A stretch of 64,000 nucleotides of DNA from Prorocentrum cordatum (GCA_963575745.1 CAUYUJ010015826.1:230001-294000), one strand, 5' to 3'; positions 1 to 12,004 are shown, numbered from the stretch's first letter. The notes: generated by a model from the letters alone, not told the origin. Translations and numbers: made by a program.

Positions 1-175
1 CTCCCTCCTCCTCCTCGTCCTCCTCCTCCTCCTCCTCCTTTCCTCCTCCTCCTCCTCCTTTCCTCCTCCTCCTCCTCCTCCTTTTCTCCTCCTCCTCCTC
101 CTCCTCCTCCTCCCCATCCCCATCCCTATCCCCATCCCTATCCCCATCCCCATCCCCTTCGAGACCCCCGCCAAC
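1..175. repeat. CCT-rich low-complexity tract
   Basis: Polypyrimidine run of CCT/CTC triplets followed by a CCCATC hexamer tract (about 112-160). No gene is visible. Confidence 0.9.
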
Positions 176-945
176 TTACCACCCCAGTTGGGGATACACC
201 CTTTGAAACCCGAAGGGAGCGACCTGTATCCCCATCTGGGGGGGTAAATCGGCCAGTGGGGCCCAGGCCACGCCGCTGGGGATGGGGATCGGGTAAACGA
301 TGCAAATTTTGGGCCGTACGAAAAAGCCGTCGTCTGCGCCGACATTGGCGCGCAAGCTGCCCGCGTAAGGCCGCGCGTGAGCGCCGTCGTCTCCAATGCA
401 GCGTGCCGCGCAGGCGGCCCGCGCAAGAGTTGCGGCATGAACTCGCTGCGTCATCTCGCGTAATAGCCTTTTCGTTGTTCTTCTTCGTTGGCCCCAGAGC
501 ACGTCAGCAAGGGCGCTCTCGAGGGCGCGGAGTTATTCGCGCTTCGCGGTTCGGCTCCGGTTCCTCCTCATCCTCCTCTTCTCTCCTGGCAGGCGGCGCG
601 AGAGCGCGAAGTCATTCGCACTTCTCGCTTCGCGCAGCGCGAAGCGCGAAGTTGGGAGCCCTTGGTCAGACGGCCTCCGGATTCGAGCCTCGGCGTTGTC
701 GGAACGCGCCACGGATGCACGGCTGCGAGTCCCGAGGGCTTTGCTGGCCAGCCGGGAGCCCACAGCGCGCTTGCACTCTGGATTCCCGCACGCCGCGGTG
801 GCCTCTCGAAGGGCCTCCGGTAGCCCGTCTTGCCTTGGGGAGAGCCCCCTTTGTGCAGCCTAGACGTTATCAGAGTGAGGGGGCCGAACGGTCATGCACA
901 GTCCCCGGGTGCGTTGCTGAAGTGATCATCCGTGGTGTGGATTAA
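176..945. other. GC-rich stretch with no supported gene
   Basis: Several overlapping reading frames are open on both strands, but none has a recognisable domain. The stretch 530-660 is built from shuffled copies of 'CGCGAAG', so the open frames look like a by-product of high GC and repetition. Confidence 0.5.
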
Positions 946-949
946 GATT

Positions 950-3639
<2,690 letters not shown>

Positions 3640-3640
<1 letters not shown>

Positions 3641-3872
3641 CCCCCGCGACCCACCCGCGACCCACCCCACAACCCACCATGCGACACACCCCGCGACTCA
3701 CCCCGCGACCCACCCGCGACCCAACCCGCGATCCACCCCGCGACCCACCCCGCGACCCACCCGCGACCCACCCCGCGACCCATCCGCGACCCACCCGCGA
3801 CCCATCCGCGACCCACTTGCGACCAACCCGCGACCCACCCCGCGACCCACCCGCGACCCACCCGCGACGGAT
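3640..3872. repeat. CGCGACCCACC minisatellite
   Basis: About 20 copies of a 10-12-bp unit 'CCGCGACCCAC' directly follow the third GTT array. Confidence 0.9.
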
Positions 3873-4309
3873 CCACATTGGTTCGAAGAGAAGATCGGCA
3901 CCTGCGGAGGGCTCGTTGTGTAATTTGTAAAACTTTGGCGCCTGCGGCGGGCATCTCCGCAGTCTCGCAGACTGCCGACGTCCCCACCGCCCCCGCACTC
4001 TTATCCGCATCAGCAGGGTGCTACGTATTCTCAGCACTTCTCGGAATCCTACCTTCCCAGTGTCCCGGGAGGCCTCTGGGGTCCACCGCGGCATGCCTGC
4101 CGCACTCGTTGCAAACCCACAGGAACAACTTCTATATATCCAGTGCATTCGGTGGGAGGGATGAACACGCTCTGCCATGGCGCTCTCCGGCGCCGTTCGG
4201 GCGGAACGTTTTCCTCCTGTCGCAGCAGGAGGAATCGGAGGCGGAAACGGGGGAGGAATATGAGGAGCATGAGGAGAATGAGGAACGGGAGAAAGCTCTA
4301 GGAGTACGA

Positions 4310-4455
4310 AGAAGAGGAGGAGGAGGAGGAGGAGGAGGAGGAGGAGGAGGAGGAGGAGGATTAAGAGGCTGGGGAGGAGGAGGAGGAGGAGGAGGAGGAG
4401 GAGGAGGAGGAGGAGGAGGAGGGGGAGGCCTAGGAGGCGGAGGAAGAGGAACAGC
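4310..4455. repeat. GGA trinucleotide array
   Basis: Two long GGA runs split by 'TTAAGAGGCTG'. A similar GGA array (5600-5652) directly precedes the perfect spliced leader; this one precedes a degenerate SL-like sequence. Confidence 0.9.
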
Positions 4456-4508
4456 AGCATCATCTCATCAGACTCCGTGCAACGCTGGGAGGAGGACCAG
4501 AAGGAGGC

Positions 4509-4530
4509 CCGTGAGCCACTTTGGCTTGAG
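4509..4530 (+). other. Degenerate spliced-leader-like sequence
   Basis: The stretch reads like DinoSL with one inserted G (CCGT-G-AGCC) and three substitutions, ending 'TTTGGCTTGAG'. It lies 25 bp before an ATG that opens a signal-peptide-like ORF, the arrangement expected of an old retroposed mRNA. The number of changes makes chance possible. Confidence 0.35.
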
Positions 4531-4554
4531 GGGGGAGGGGTCGGAGCGCCCTCG

Positions 4555-4700
4555 ATGCAGCTTGCGACATTGGCCGCCGCCTCTGGCGTGGCGCTGGTGG
4601 CGTCCCTTGCTGCTGCAGCGCTCGCCGCTGCGCTGGGACCGCCGCGTCGGGCGCGCCTGGTGGGCGGCACGGGGCCCGCGTGCCAGGCCGTCGTTTCGTC
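4555..4700 (+). CDS. Possible first exon with signal peptide; unknown protein
   Basis: From the ATG at 4555 the frame encodes a hydrophobic, alanine/leucine-rich start (MQLATLAAASGVALVASLAA...), followed by 'GPPRRARLVGGTG'. It resembles an N-terminal signal peptide or membrane anchor, and most third codon positions are G or C. The frame continues to about 5139 but loses coding character after about 4700, so the 3' limit is a guess (an intron start or the decayed end of a retrocopy). No family is recognised. Confidence 0.3.
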
Positions 4701-4883
4701 ATACGAAAGGGTTGGAACAAAGACGACGATCGCTTTTTCGCCGCTTTCGGCATCTGTCAGGCGATCGCAAACATGGATCAAGGGGCCTTGGATTAGTTGC
4801 GGGTCCCGTTTCTATGAGAAATCGCGCACTTCCGCCGCCGAGCGAGGCAACCCCGGCCGCATTTTGGGGAGGGCACCTCCCCC

Positions 4884-4923
4884 GATCCATGGATTTGGCG
4901 ACTGCCCGCCAAATCCATGGATC
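4884..4923. repeat. Perfect 17-bp palindromic hairpin
   Basis: Arms 4884-4900 and 4907-4923 are exact reverse complements (arm GATCCATGGATTTGGCG) around a 6-base loop. No gene context is clear. Confidence 0.9.
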
Positions 4924-5249
4924 GCTAATCCATGTTTGCGCGCCCCCGAAGCTGGGGGTCCTCTCCAGGCCCCGGGAGCGTCAGCAAAATCATCCAGGAC
5001 GGAAATCCGGTCCCGGTCCGCGTTGCTACGAGGTCGGACGCCAGAAGATACGACAAAGTGGGACGGACGTCTCCGCTTCAGAAAAACGGAGGGCGGGTAT
5101 TTCCGCAACAATGTGGCAGAAACAGCGGCCGCAAAGTAGGGCGGACATCGACATCGAAGGAGCCTGCAACGCATGGCCGAAATTTCCGCTCATCGCCAGG
5201 TCCGGAGTCAGGGTGCGAAATGTGCCGCATGTAGCTAGTTTCGGCCCAG

Positions 5250-5400
5250 AATTTCTCGGAGGTCTGCGCGGATTCCTTGGATCGGCGCTGGGCCCCTTGG
5301 CGGCGCCTCCGGCGCCGCCCCTGGTGCGCTCCGCGCGCCAGGGAGGGGATCCAGCGCCAATCCGAGAAGTCCGCGCGGACCTCCGAGGTGTTCTGTTTTT
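5250..5400. mobile_element. Inverted-repeat element, introner-like family copy 1
   Basis: The ends carry inverted copies of 'GGAGGTCYGCGCGGATT', and the centre has 'GGCGGCGCCTCCGGCGCCGCC' in two pieces with 'CGCGCCAGGGAGG'. The same parts occur in the elements at 10265-10460 and 10958-11151. The outer TIR with ACATAAAC-type bases seen in those two is not obvious here, and no target duplication was found, so this copy is probably older. Confidence 0.75.
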
Positions 5401-5599
5401 GCAATTTGTCGTTCCTGTAGTATCCCTCTCTATCGAAGACGCATACGGCGAATCACGCCGCCCCCTGCCTTTTGGAAGTGCCTATTGATGTGGCCGAACG
5501 TTGTGGCCAGAATTCGGACACGCTATCGGACGGTGTGTTCCCCAAGCCGTTGTGGGAAACCTTTTGGGAACACTCGGGGGAGGAAGAGGAAGAGGACGA

Positions 5600-5652
5600 G
5601 AGGGAGGAACACGGAATACGAGGAGGAGGAGGAGGAGGAGGAGGAGGAGGAT
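5600..5652. repeat. GGA array before the spliced leader
   Basis: GGA run ending 7 bp before the DinoSL. Confidence 0.9.
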
Positions 5653-5658
5653 GAATAG

Positions 5659-5680
5659 TCCGTAGCCATTTTGGCTCAAG
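5659..5680 (+). other. Perfect dinoflagellate spliced-leader sequence (DinoSL)
   Basis: All 22 nt match the dinoflagellate trans-spliced leader (T-CCGTAGCC...GGCTCAAG). A genuine SL RNA gene would have a GT splice donor right after the final AAG; here 'ACAATATTTG' follows. This is therefore better explained as a leader carried back into the genome on a retroposed mRNA, a known dinoflagellate process. Sequence from 5681 onward would be the 5' UTR of that mRNA. Confidence 0.9.
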
Positions 5681-5856
5681 ACAATATTTGTGGATTCCCC
5701 CGTACGCGACGTGGCGACCAGACGCAACAGGCGCTTCCCTTTAGACGGCTTTCCAGCCAGGGGAGTGCATCCATTTCAGGCGTGTGAGGGCCTTCTCTCT
5801 CACACATTCCCCTTATTGTGCGGCGGCATCGCAGGGCCCTCACTTCTGCTTCCCTT

Positions 5857-6340
5857 CGATGGGACGCGGTGGAGGCAAGCCGTGGTCCGCCACGTGGACT
5901 TGCCGCCGAGACAAGCGCTGCCTGCGGGTTCCAAAACAGTTTCCCCAGGAGGACGTCGTGCTGGGCACGTGGCAAGGCCACACGCGTGGGACCTGCTGCT
6001 GCTCAACCTCGGCCTCCTCACGGTGCTTGGGCACGGCCTCCTCGGCTGCAGCCCCACGGAGGCGCACGCGCTGCAGGCACCGGCTCAGGGCAAGATGGTG
6101 GTGGTGGTGGCAAGCTCACGCCCGAGCGCCAGGATGCCCTGCTCGCCACGTCCGTCGAGCACGTCGAGGCCTGCAGCACCTGGCTCTCGCAGGGGCAGAA
6201 GGCTCACCTCCGCCCGCTTCGTGCCGCGCGGGATGGGGATCCGCTCGCCGTCGGCCGCCGGGCGAAGCAGAAGCACGGCACGCCCAAGGAGCAAGTGCAC
6301 ACGGCCAAGCCAGCCCGGCACGTCCCCGCACGCGCCCGCG
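5857..6340 (+). CDS. Coding-like segment downstream of the DinoSL; unknown protein
   Basis: The first ATG after the leader is at 5857 and opens 'MGRGGGKPWSATWTCRRDK'. A second frame, about 6110-6325, encodes 'KLTPERQDALLATSVEHVE' and onward with nearly every third codon position G or C, which is strong coding character. The two frames differ, so an intron or frameshift lies between them. The downstream limit is the CACGCC repeat at 6350. I do not recognise either segment. With the SL, the region may be a retrocopy that has decayed or gained an intron. Confidence 0.3.
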
Positions 6341-6349
6341 CCCGCTGCC

Positions 6350-6545
6350 ACGCCCACGCTCACGCCCACACCCACGCCCACGCCCACACCAACGCCCACG
6401 CCCACGCCCACGCCCAGGTGTGCGGTCCGTAGCGTGTCCCCTTGGCATGTCCCGCGGTGCGTCCCCACGGCGCGTCCCCTGGCACGTCCCCTGGCGCGTC
6501 CCTTGGAACGTTCCGCGGCGCGTCCCCCTGGCCCTGGCATCCCCC
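6350..6545. repeat. CACGCC hexamers, then GCGTCCCTTGGCA-type minisatellite
   Basis: CACGCC repeats (6352-6415) run into 'CGTCCCYTGGCACGTCC' repeats. The latter family recurs at 14535-14690 and 16925-17150, and inverted at 49560-49740. Confidence 0.8.
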
Positions 6546-6554
6546 CCCCCCCCT

Positions 6555-6665
6555 TAGCATCGCCCATTTGCATCTGCAATTGAGGTCCTTAGAAGCCGTT
6601 CCATGCCTCGCAGTTCTCACTTCCTTTCCGGGCTCGTGGGTCTGAGTCAGTCATGTTCGATTTCG
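6555..6665 (+). repeat. Dispersed repeat E, short copy
   Basis: Segment with 'CAATTGAGGT', 'ATGCCTCGCAG' and 'TCATGTTCG', matching 17200-17325 and 14985-15085 and, inverted, 49190-49300. In all four loci it adjoins the GCGTCCC minisatellite, so the two form one dispersed unit. Confidence 0.7.
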
Positions 6666-6753
6666 GTTTGGTTGGATCGCTCGAGTGGGAGGGCCCAGGG
6701 AAAGGGGGGGAGTGGCGACGGCGACGACGACTCAGAAGAGAGTAAGAAAGGGA

Positions 6754-6754
<1 letters not shown>

Positions 6755-6815
<61 letters not shown>
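6755..6815. repeat. CGA trinucleotide array
   Basis: Uninterrupted (CGA)n. A second array of the same kind lies at 7372-7430. Confidence 0.95.
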
Positions 6816-6899
6816 TGGAACTGCAAAGCGTCTCACGCACGCTGGCAGGGTCGGCGGATTCAGACGTTGCCCCTTCGGCCCCCGTCCTGGGGTGGGGCT

Positions 6900-7200
6900 T
6901 GACTCCCCCCGGTCCACAGGGGGAACTTGCTGGGACCCTCAACGGGGGGATGGCATTTGGACCGGGGGCCCCCCCCTTTACCCCTCAATCCCCAGCCTCC
7001 GCCCCCACTCCTCCTTGTCCACAGGGGAGAGGGGCGGGGGCGGGAGTCTTGAGTTCTCCTTGTGCACAGGGCAGACCCCCCCTTCCCTCCCGTGTCCACA
7101 GGGGCGACCAGGGGGGAGGGAAGGGTGGGTTTCAGTTCGCCATGTCCACGGTGAGGGATGGGGGGGGGCCTTGATTTCCCCCTGTCCACAGGCAGGGACC
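6900..7200. repeat. Interspersed 'TGTCCACAGGGG' motif region
   Basis: The 10-12-base motif 'TGTCCACAGG(GG)' or the variant 'TGTGCACAGG' appears about six times (near 6912, 7016, 7062, 7093, 7141 and 7186) at irregular spacing in GC-rich sequence. No coding signal. Confidence 0.6.
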
Positions 7201-7369
7201 ACCCCCAGGACCCCTGGGGGAGACAGTACAGTGACCCAGGGCCTCCCGCCCCCTACCACTCTCGGGACACCCCCGCTCCCGGCGGGGGAGGGATGAGCAA
7301 CGGGACGGGATTCGCTTAGAGTGAAGTAGGGCTGTTGTGACTTTCCTGGGAAGGTGGTCTTTCACTCGG

Positions 7370-7371
<2 letters not shown>

Positions 7372-7429
<58 letters not shown>

Positions 7430-7430
7430 A
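7372..7430. repeat. CGA trinucleotide array
   Basis: Uninterrupted (CGA)n. Confidence 0.95.
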
Positions 7431-7949
7431 CGGTCGGCTCACATCCATTCGGCCCCCGCCCCCTCCGCTCGGAGTAAACCGTCGCCAGCGCCCCGGCCCG
7501 ACCCCTCGCCGGCCCACGGCCCGCCCGCGCTGCCCTCGCGGGGCCGGTCCGTCGGACGGACCGACGGGGCGCGCTCGCTCTCGCTCCTCGAGTGGGGCTG
7601 ACTCGAGGGGGGGGCTGACCCAAGCAGGGGGGTGAAGACAAGGGCCCTCCAGGGGCCCTGTCGTAGGGCCCCTTATGGAGCCAGCAGGGCCCAAGAAGGG
7701 CCCTATACGGTGCCCCTGTCGGGCCTTTCTCTGCGCCCCCCCGCTCGGGTTAGGCCCCCACTGCCGGCCGCCCGATCGCCCCTTCTCGTCTGGCCCAGCA
7801 GGCCATTGTGCAGCGCATATCAATCCTGGCGTCCTGCCCCCGCGGCCCGCTCGACTGGTCCAGCGTGCTGCAGCTGGTGGTCTTCGCGCTGCAGATCACC
7901 CTGCAGGAGTGGCGGTTCAGCAGGCGCCGGGCGGCGGGGGCTGTGCATG

Positions 7950-8035
7950 TGCCTCCTCCTCCTCCTCCTCCTCCTCCTCCTCCTCCTCCTCCTTGTTCCC
8001 TCCTCCTCCTCCTTCCCTCCTCCTCCTCCTTCCCT
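7950..8035. repeat. CCT trinucleotide array
   Basis: CCT run with short interruptions, ending just before a MITE-like element. Confidence 0.9.
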
Positions 8036-8073
8036 CCTCCCGACCCCGCCTGGGCCTCCCAGATGGTCTGCAC

Positions 8074-8275
8074 GGACGAAATGGGCACGGAAATAATGGG
8101 TACGATGCCCAACAGCGGGTCTTGTTCATTTGGAACAGGACTCGCTGTCCACGCCGCCGCGGCCTGTGTTCATTCGAGACAGAAGGCCGCTTGCCCAACA
8201 GCGGCCGCTGTTGGTTTGGGACAAAATTTGTTGTTGGGCATTGTACCCATTCTTTCCGTACCCATTTCGGGCGTC
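8074..8275. mobile_element. MITE-like element with ~42-bp inverted ends
   Basis: The left end (from 8074, 'GGACGAAATGGGCACGGAA') is repeated inverted at the right end (8231-8275, reading 'GGACGCCCGAAATGGGTACGG' in two parts on the minus strand). The inverted match continues through 'AATGGGTACRATGCCCAACA'. The element is about 202 bp with no coding capacity. No clear target duplication was seen. Confidence 0.7.
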
Positions 8276-8329
8276 CAAAGATGGGGTCCGAGTAGATGGG
8301 GCAAGATGATCGCGCCGCATCGCCGATGC

Positions 8330-8440
8330 GGCTCGATGTGGAGCCCGAATTTCTCCGCGCCAACGGCGCCGATGCATCACCAGCGTGGCCGATGCGTTGC
8401 CGATGCATCGGCGCTGCGTCGCCGATACTCCAACTCCATC
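8330..8440. repeat. GCCGATGC-rich palindromic cluster
   Basis: Repeated GCCGATGC/GCATCGGC words in both orientations. No gene is seen. Confidence 0.6.
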
Positions 8441-8551
8441 TACTCGGATCTTCTTCAGGAGGCCTGTAGCATGTGCACTCACCCCGACCGGGCGGATCCA
8501 GGGCCCCTGGATCTCGGGCGTTGCATCATGTGGTGGCGGCTTTAAGAATTA

Positions 8552-8785
8552 CACCAGAGAAAAACCACAAACAGTGGATGGTTTGAAATGGGATCGATAA
8601 GGAGATCGACCCGGAACCTGGGAACCCAGAACCCACCGAAATCCGACCAGAACCAATGACCAGGAGCTGGGGAACCCAGAACCTGGAGCCCGGGAACCCA
8701 GCCGGTCACCAACATCGGCGGGAAATGTTCGCCAGATCTTTCAATACCCGCTAGGACCCCTTCAGTGCAAGCGCTGACCGGGGAA
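8552..8785 (+). repeat. Dispersed repeat F, forward copy
   Basis: Contains 'AGAGAAAAACCACAAAC', GGGAACCCAGAACC repeats and 'GGACCCCTTCAGTGCAAGC'. A full inverted copy is at 15258-15493. No coding capacity. Confidence 0.8.
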
Positions 8786-8813
8786 ACGTAAGGGTGAAGG
8801 TCGCAGGCCTAGA

Positions 8814-8990
8814 GGTTGACACCAACACCAATATCGGCGGTGTTCCTCCACCGAGGGAAGAAGATCCCGATCTCGGTGATGGTGGTAATATTCTTGCTTC
8901 CAAGTTGACCGAAATATTACCACCAACACCGAAATCTAGGATCACCTCCCCCCTGAGGAAGCAGCCCCCTGTCTTGGTGTTGATGCCCAT
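8814..8990. mobile_element. Hairpin MITE, imperfect ~75-bp arms
   Basis: The left arm (from 'TTGACACCAACACCAATA') and right arm (ending 'CTTGGTGTTGATG') are imperfect reverse complements, meeting at the exact inner pair 'GGTGGTAATATT' / 'AATATTACCACC' around an 18-base centre. No ORF. Confidence 0.65.
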
Positions 8991-9289
8991 TTCCAGGCCT
9001 CCAAGAAGGGAGGTGCACCTTTCGCGCACCTCAGGGGCGCAAGAGGGGCACGAAGGGTGCACGCTTCTTCGTCCCCCCCCATTTACCGAGCATCTTCTTT
9101 TTGGGGTGGAGGGCAGAGGGTGACATCTGAAATGCCGTTTCGATTGATTTTCGATGCTGGAATCTGCACAAGGCGAATCACAAGGCGGATTGATTTTCGA
9201 GGTGCAAAAGCCCATATATGGATTTCACCCTGAGGCCTCCACCCCAAGAAAATGATCAGACGTATGCCTCCCAGACCAACCCAGGAGAG

Positions 9290-9440
9290 CGTACCTGCCT
9301 CCTTGGCCAAGCTGGGAGGGCGCACACACCCCTCTCAGGAGGGGGAAAAACACACCGACACAATTCATCGCCGATTCTCCATGCAATACGGGGAAATATG
9401 GGAAGTGGGGGGGGAAGACGAACATCCGACAATCATGGCA
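9290..9440 (+). repeat. Dispersed repeat B, copy 1
   Basis: Shares an ordered set of words with 18890-19025 and 42135-42270: 'CAGGAGGG', 'CACACYGACACAATT', 'CGATTCYCCA', 'GGGAAGTGGGGGG' and 'AAGACGAA'. About 130 bp, non-coding. Confidence 0.75.
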
Positions 9441-9730
9441 AAAAAAAATGAAATCCTGGAAACTGTGTGTTCATTTGTGTGTGTGTGTCCCTGGCCCCTT
9501 GGACATCCCGGGCCCAGGATCGGCCTGGCAAGGCAGGGCCGTGGTAGTTACACGTGTGTGCAGCTGACGCCCTCCCCAGGCAGTACGAGACCGAGGTCGA
9601 GGCGTTCGACGTGCAGTCTCCCTGCCCTGGCCGGGTGTCCATCTCGGCGGCGAGCGAGGGGGGAAGTGAGAAGGAGAGGGCCTCTTCGGAAGGTTCGGAA
9701 GCCTCCCGGCCTTTCGAGAAGCTTTTGTTG

Positions 9731-9731
<1 letters not shown>

Positions 9732-9824
<93 letters not shown>
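9732..9824. repeat. GT dinucleotide microsatellite
   Basis: Roughly 45 GT dimers. Confidence 0.98.
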
Positions 9825-9826
<2 letters not shown>

Positions 9827-9827
9827 C

Positions 9828-10000
9828 TCGGAGCCTTCTTCGAAGACAGAAACAGCTTCTCTGAAGGCGCGAGGGCTTCTGAGAAGTCCCCAGGCCTTCT
9901 GAGAAGTTGTCTGAGCCTTCTTCGAAGACAGAAGACAACTTCTCAGAAGGCGCGAGGGCTTCTGAGAAGTCCCACCGCCTTCCGAGAAGGCCTTCTCCGT
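9828..10000. repeat. CTTCTGAGAAG palindrome cluster
   Basis: Self-complementary 'CTTCTGAGAAG' and 'CTTCTCAGAAGGC' words repeat about eight times with 'GCGCGAGGGCTTC'. Related words occur at 18640-18740. A polypyrimidine stretch follows (10005-10125), as before a 3' splice site of the next gene. Confidence 0.75.
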
Positions 10001-10127
10001 CTCACTCGCTTCCTTCTCCCCGTGCCTCCCTTCCTCCCCTCTCCCTCCCTTCCTCCTCCTCCCTCCCTCCCTCCTCCTTCCCTTCCTCCCTTCCTTCCTC
10101 CCTCCTCCTTCCCTCCCCTCGCCCGTC

Positions 10128-11370
10128 GCCGCCGACCATCGTTTGGGTGCTGGGCACCCGGGGCGCCCCGGCGCGCGACCTGCCCGACGACGCGCCCATC
10201 GCGCTGCTGTGCCCCGGGCTGAACTGCTACGCGGCGAGCCTTCCCGGCACCAGCCCCTACTCGTCAGAGGCACGGAAAGTGGCATAAACATGAAAACTCG
10301 GAGGTCCGCGCGGATTTCTCGGATCGGCGCTGGGGCCCCCTGGCGGCGCCTCCGGCGCCGCCCTTGGCGCGCTCCGCGCGCCAGGGAGGGGGGTCCAGCG
10401 CGGATCCGAGAAATCCGCGCGGACCTCCGAGTTTTTATGTTTATGCCACTTTTTGTGCTTCTACTCGTACCTGCTGCGGCGGCCCTGGCGCGTGGGGGCC
10501 TTCGAAAAGCGCGGCGTGGGCCCGGCCGATGGCAAGGCCCGGCGCCAGCTGCGCTCGCCGGTCTTCCACTTGTTCGGCCACCCGTCGGACCTGCACGCCG
10601 CGCTGCTGCGCGTCCAGGCCAGGTGGCCGAGGGCTCCGATCCACCTCGTGGGCTTCTCGAGCGGCAACGGCCTGGTGGGCAGCTACGTGAGCTTGCACGG
10701 CAGAGAGTTGCCGTCCCTGCGGTCCGCTCTGCTGCTGGTCGGCGGGGAGGACTACAACCTCGCGTTCGCCCCCCCGAGGCGCAACTGGCTGACGACACTG
10801 CTCTTCGACGTGGTCCTGCTGCAGGCGACGAAGACCCGTTACCTTTTCAGGAACGAGCCCCTGCTGCGGCAGCGGGACGAGGATGCGTACCGCGCGGCGC
10901 AGCAGGCGGGAACGCTGCAGGAGCTTTACGACGTATGCATGCGCAGCTTCAGCTCGAGGAGCAGCAAATGACATACACACCAACTGTCGGAGGTCCGCGC
11001 GGATTTCTTGGATCGGCGCTGGACCCCCCCCCTCCTTGGCGGGCGGATCGCGCCAGGGGCGGCCCCGAAGCCACCGCCCAGGGGGCTCCAGCGCCGATCG
11101 AAGAAATCAGCGCGGACCTCCAGAAGTGTATGTTTATGTAATGTGTTGTTCCTCGATCAGCGGGTACCCGTGTGCGGCGGAGGCAGAGCGGCGCATCAAC
11201 GCTTTCTCCGGCGGTTGCGAGCGCCTCCAGGCCGTGCCCGTGCCTTTCCTTGTCGTGTTCACGGAGGACGATCCGGTCGCGCCGGGAGGGCCGCGGCCGG
11301 GCTGGGTGTCCGTCCTCCAGGGCTGCGAGAGCGCCATTCTCGCTTGGGGGGGCACGGGGTTCAGCATCAT
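10128..11370 (+). CDS. EMB8/ABHD1-3-type alpha/beta-hydrolase, partial, interrupted by two elements
   Basis: Three coding segments (about 10128-10264, 10465-10957 and 11157-11370) read as one protein if two inverted-repeat elements are removed leaving one copy of each flanking direct repeat. Visible motifs in order: 'IALLCPGLNCY' (oxyanion strand and turn), 'HLVGFSSGNGLVGSYV' with the nucleophile Ser in GFSSGN, and 'PVPFLVVFTEDDPVAP' with the acid Asp. This order matches the embryogenesis-associated EMB8/ABHD1/ABHD3 family of membrane-linked esterases or lipases. The catalytic His is not visible: after 'ESAILAWGGTG' the match stops, so a 3' exon is missing or the gene is truncated. The N-terminus is also undefined; the segment is preceded by a long polypyrimidine tract. 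Third codon positions are strongly G/C. Substrate unknown. Confidence 0.75.
10257..10468. mobile_element. Introner-like inverted-repeat element A with 8-bp direct repeats
   Basis: The element proper is 10265-10460 (196 bp), flanked by CTACTCGT at 10257-10264 and 10461-10468. Its ends are inverted copies running GCAC-RRAAAGTGGCATAAACAT and then the conserved inner block 'GGAGGTCCGCGCGGATTTCT'; the centre is GC-rich. Removing element plus one repeat joins ...PGTSPYS to YLLRRPW... in frame. The element has an in-frame stop, so the host gene needs its removal. No GT-AG or GC-AG boundary fits at the repeats. Confidence 0.85.
10953..11156. mobile_element. Introner-like inverted-repeat element B with 5-bp direct repeats
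   Basis: The element proper is 10958-11151 (194 bp), flanked by CTCGA at 10953-10957 and 11152-11156. Ends: GGARCARCA then ACATAMACA and the inner block 'GGAGGTCCGCGCGGATTTCT', inverted at the other side with a few changes. Removing element plus one repeat (199 bp) shifts frame by one, exactly as needed to join ...CMRSFSS to ISGYPCAAE.... Same family as element A. Confidence 0.85.
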
Positions 11371-11379
11371 TCCAGTTGG

Positions 11380-11715
11380 CGTTGCAAAGATGGCGTGCGA
11401 TGTGGGGCCACCGGCCCGCTCAGGACACGTTGTCCACCACCTACTTTGGGGATAACGTGCACCGAAGAAGCCCTGGCAGGGGGATAGCCCACAAAGAAGG
11501 GGCCCTCGCGGTGGGATCGCCTCTTGGGGATAGCGTGCGGTTCGGAAATCGATGTTGCACGCTACCTGTGCAACGCCAGCCGCAACCGATCCGCATCCCG
11601 ACCTGGCCATGGTACCTCAGCCCAACCAGCCCACCCCCCAAGGTGGGGATACGTAGGTCCCGCGAGACTCGAAGGGATCAGCATATGTCACCATCCAGGG
11701 GTCTAAGCCCAAGAG
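11380..11715. other. No supported gene
   Basis: Sequence after the hydrolase. Short open frames on both strands lack recognisable motifs. Confidence 0.4.
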
Positions 11716-11880
11716 TTAAATCGGGCCTGTCCCTCTTACAGGAAGAATGTTCAAAAATTGTCAAAAAATAGTCTGAGGACGATTTGTTTTATGGTATTGT
11801 TTTGACTATTTGGGGGCATTCCTTGAGTATTTGTAGCTTCTCGCCCAAAGTCCGTCTGTAGGGGGACATGCCCGACCTAA
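11716..11880. mobile_element. TTAA-ended MITE, copy 1
   Basis: TIR 'TTAAATCGGGCCTGTCCC' at the left and, inverted, 'GGGACATGCCCGACCTAA' at the right; AT-rich interior with 'ATTGTCAAAAAATAGTC'. Copies 2 (12005-12154) and 3 (46218-46377) share ends and interior words. Confidence 0.85.
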
Positions 11881-12004
11881 ACCAAGAGCTGTGATGCTCC
11901 GTGGGGCGTGCCTCTCCAGGACGGGGGCCGTCGTCGTGCCTGGGCTCTCTGCCTCGCTCTCTCCCCACCCTCTCTCCTACTGTTGCACATGCTGAGTACT
12001 TTTT

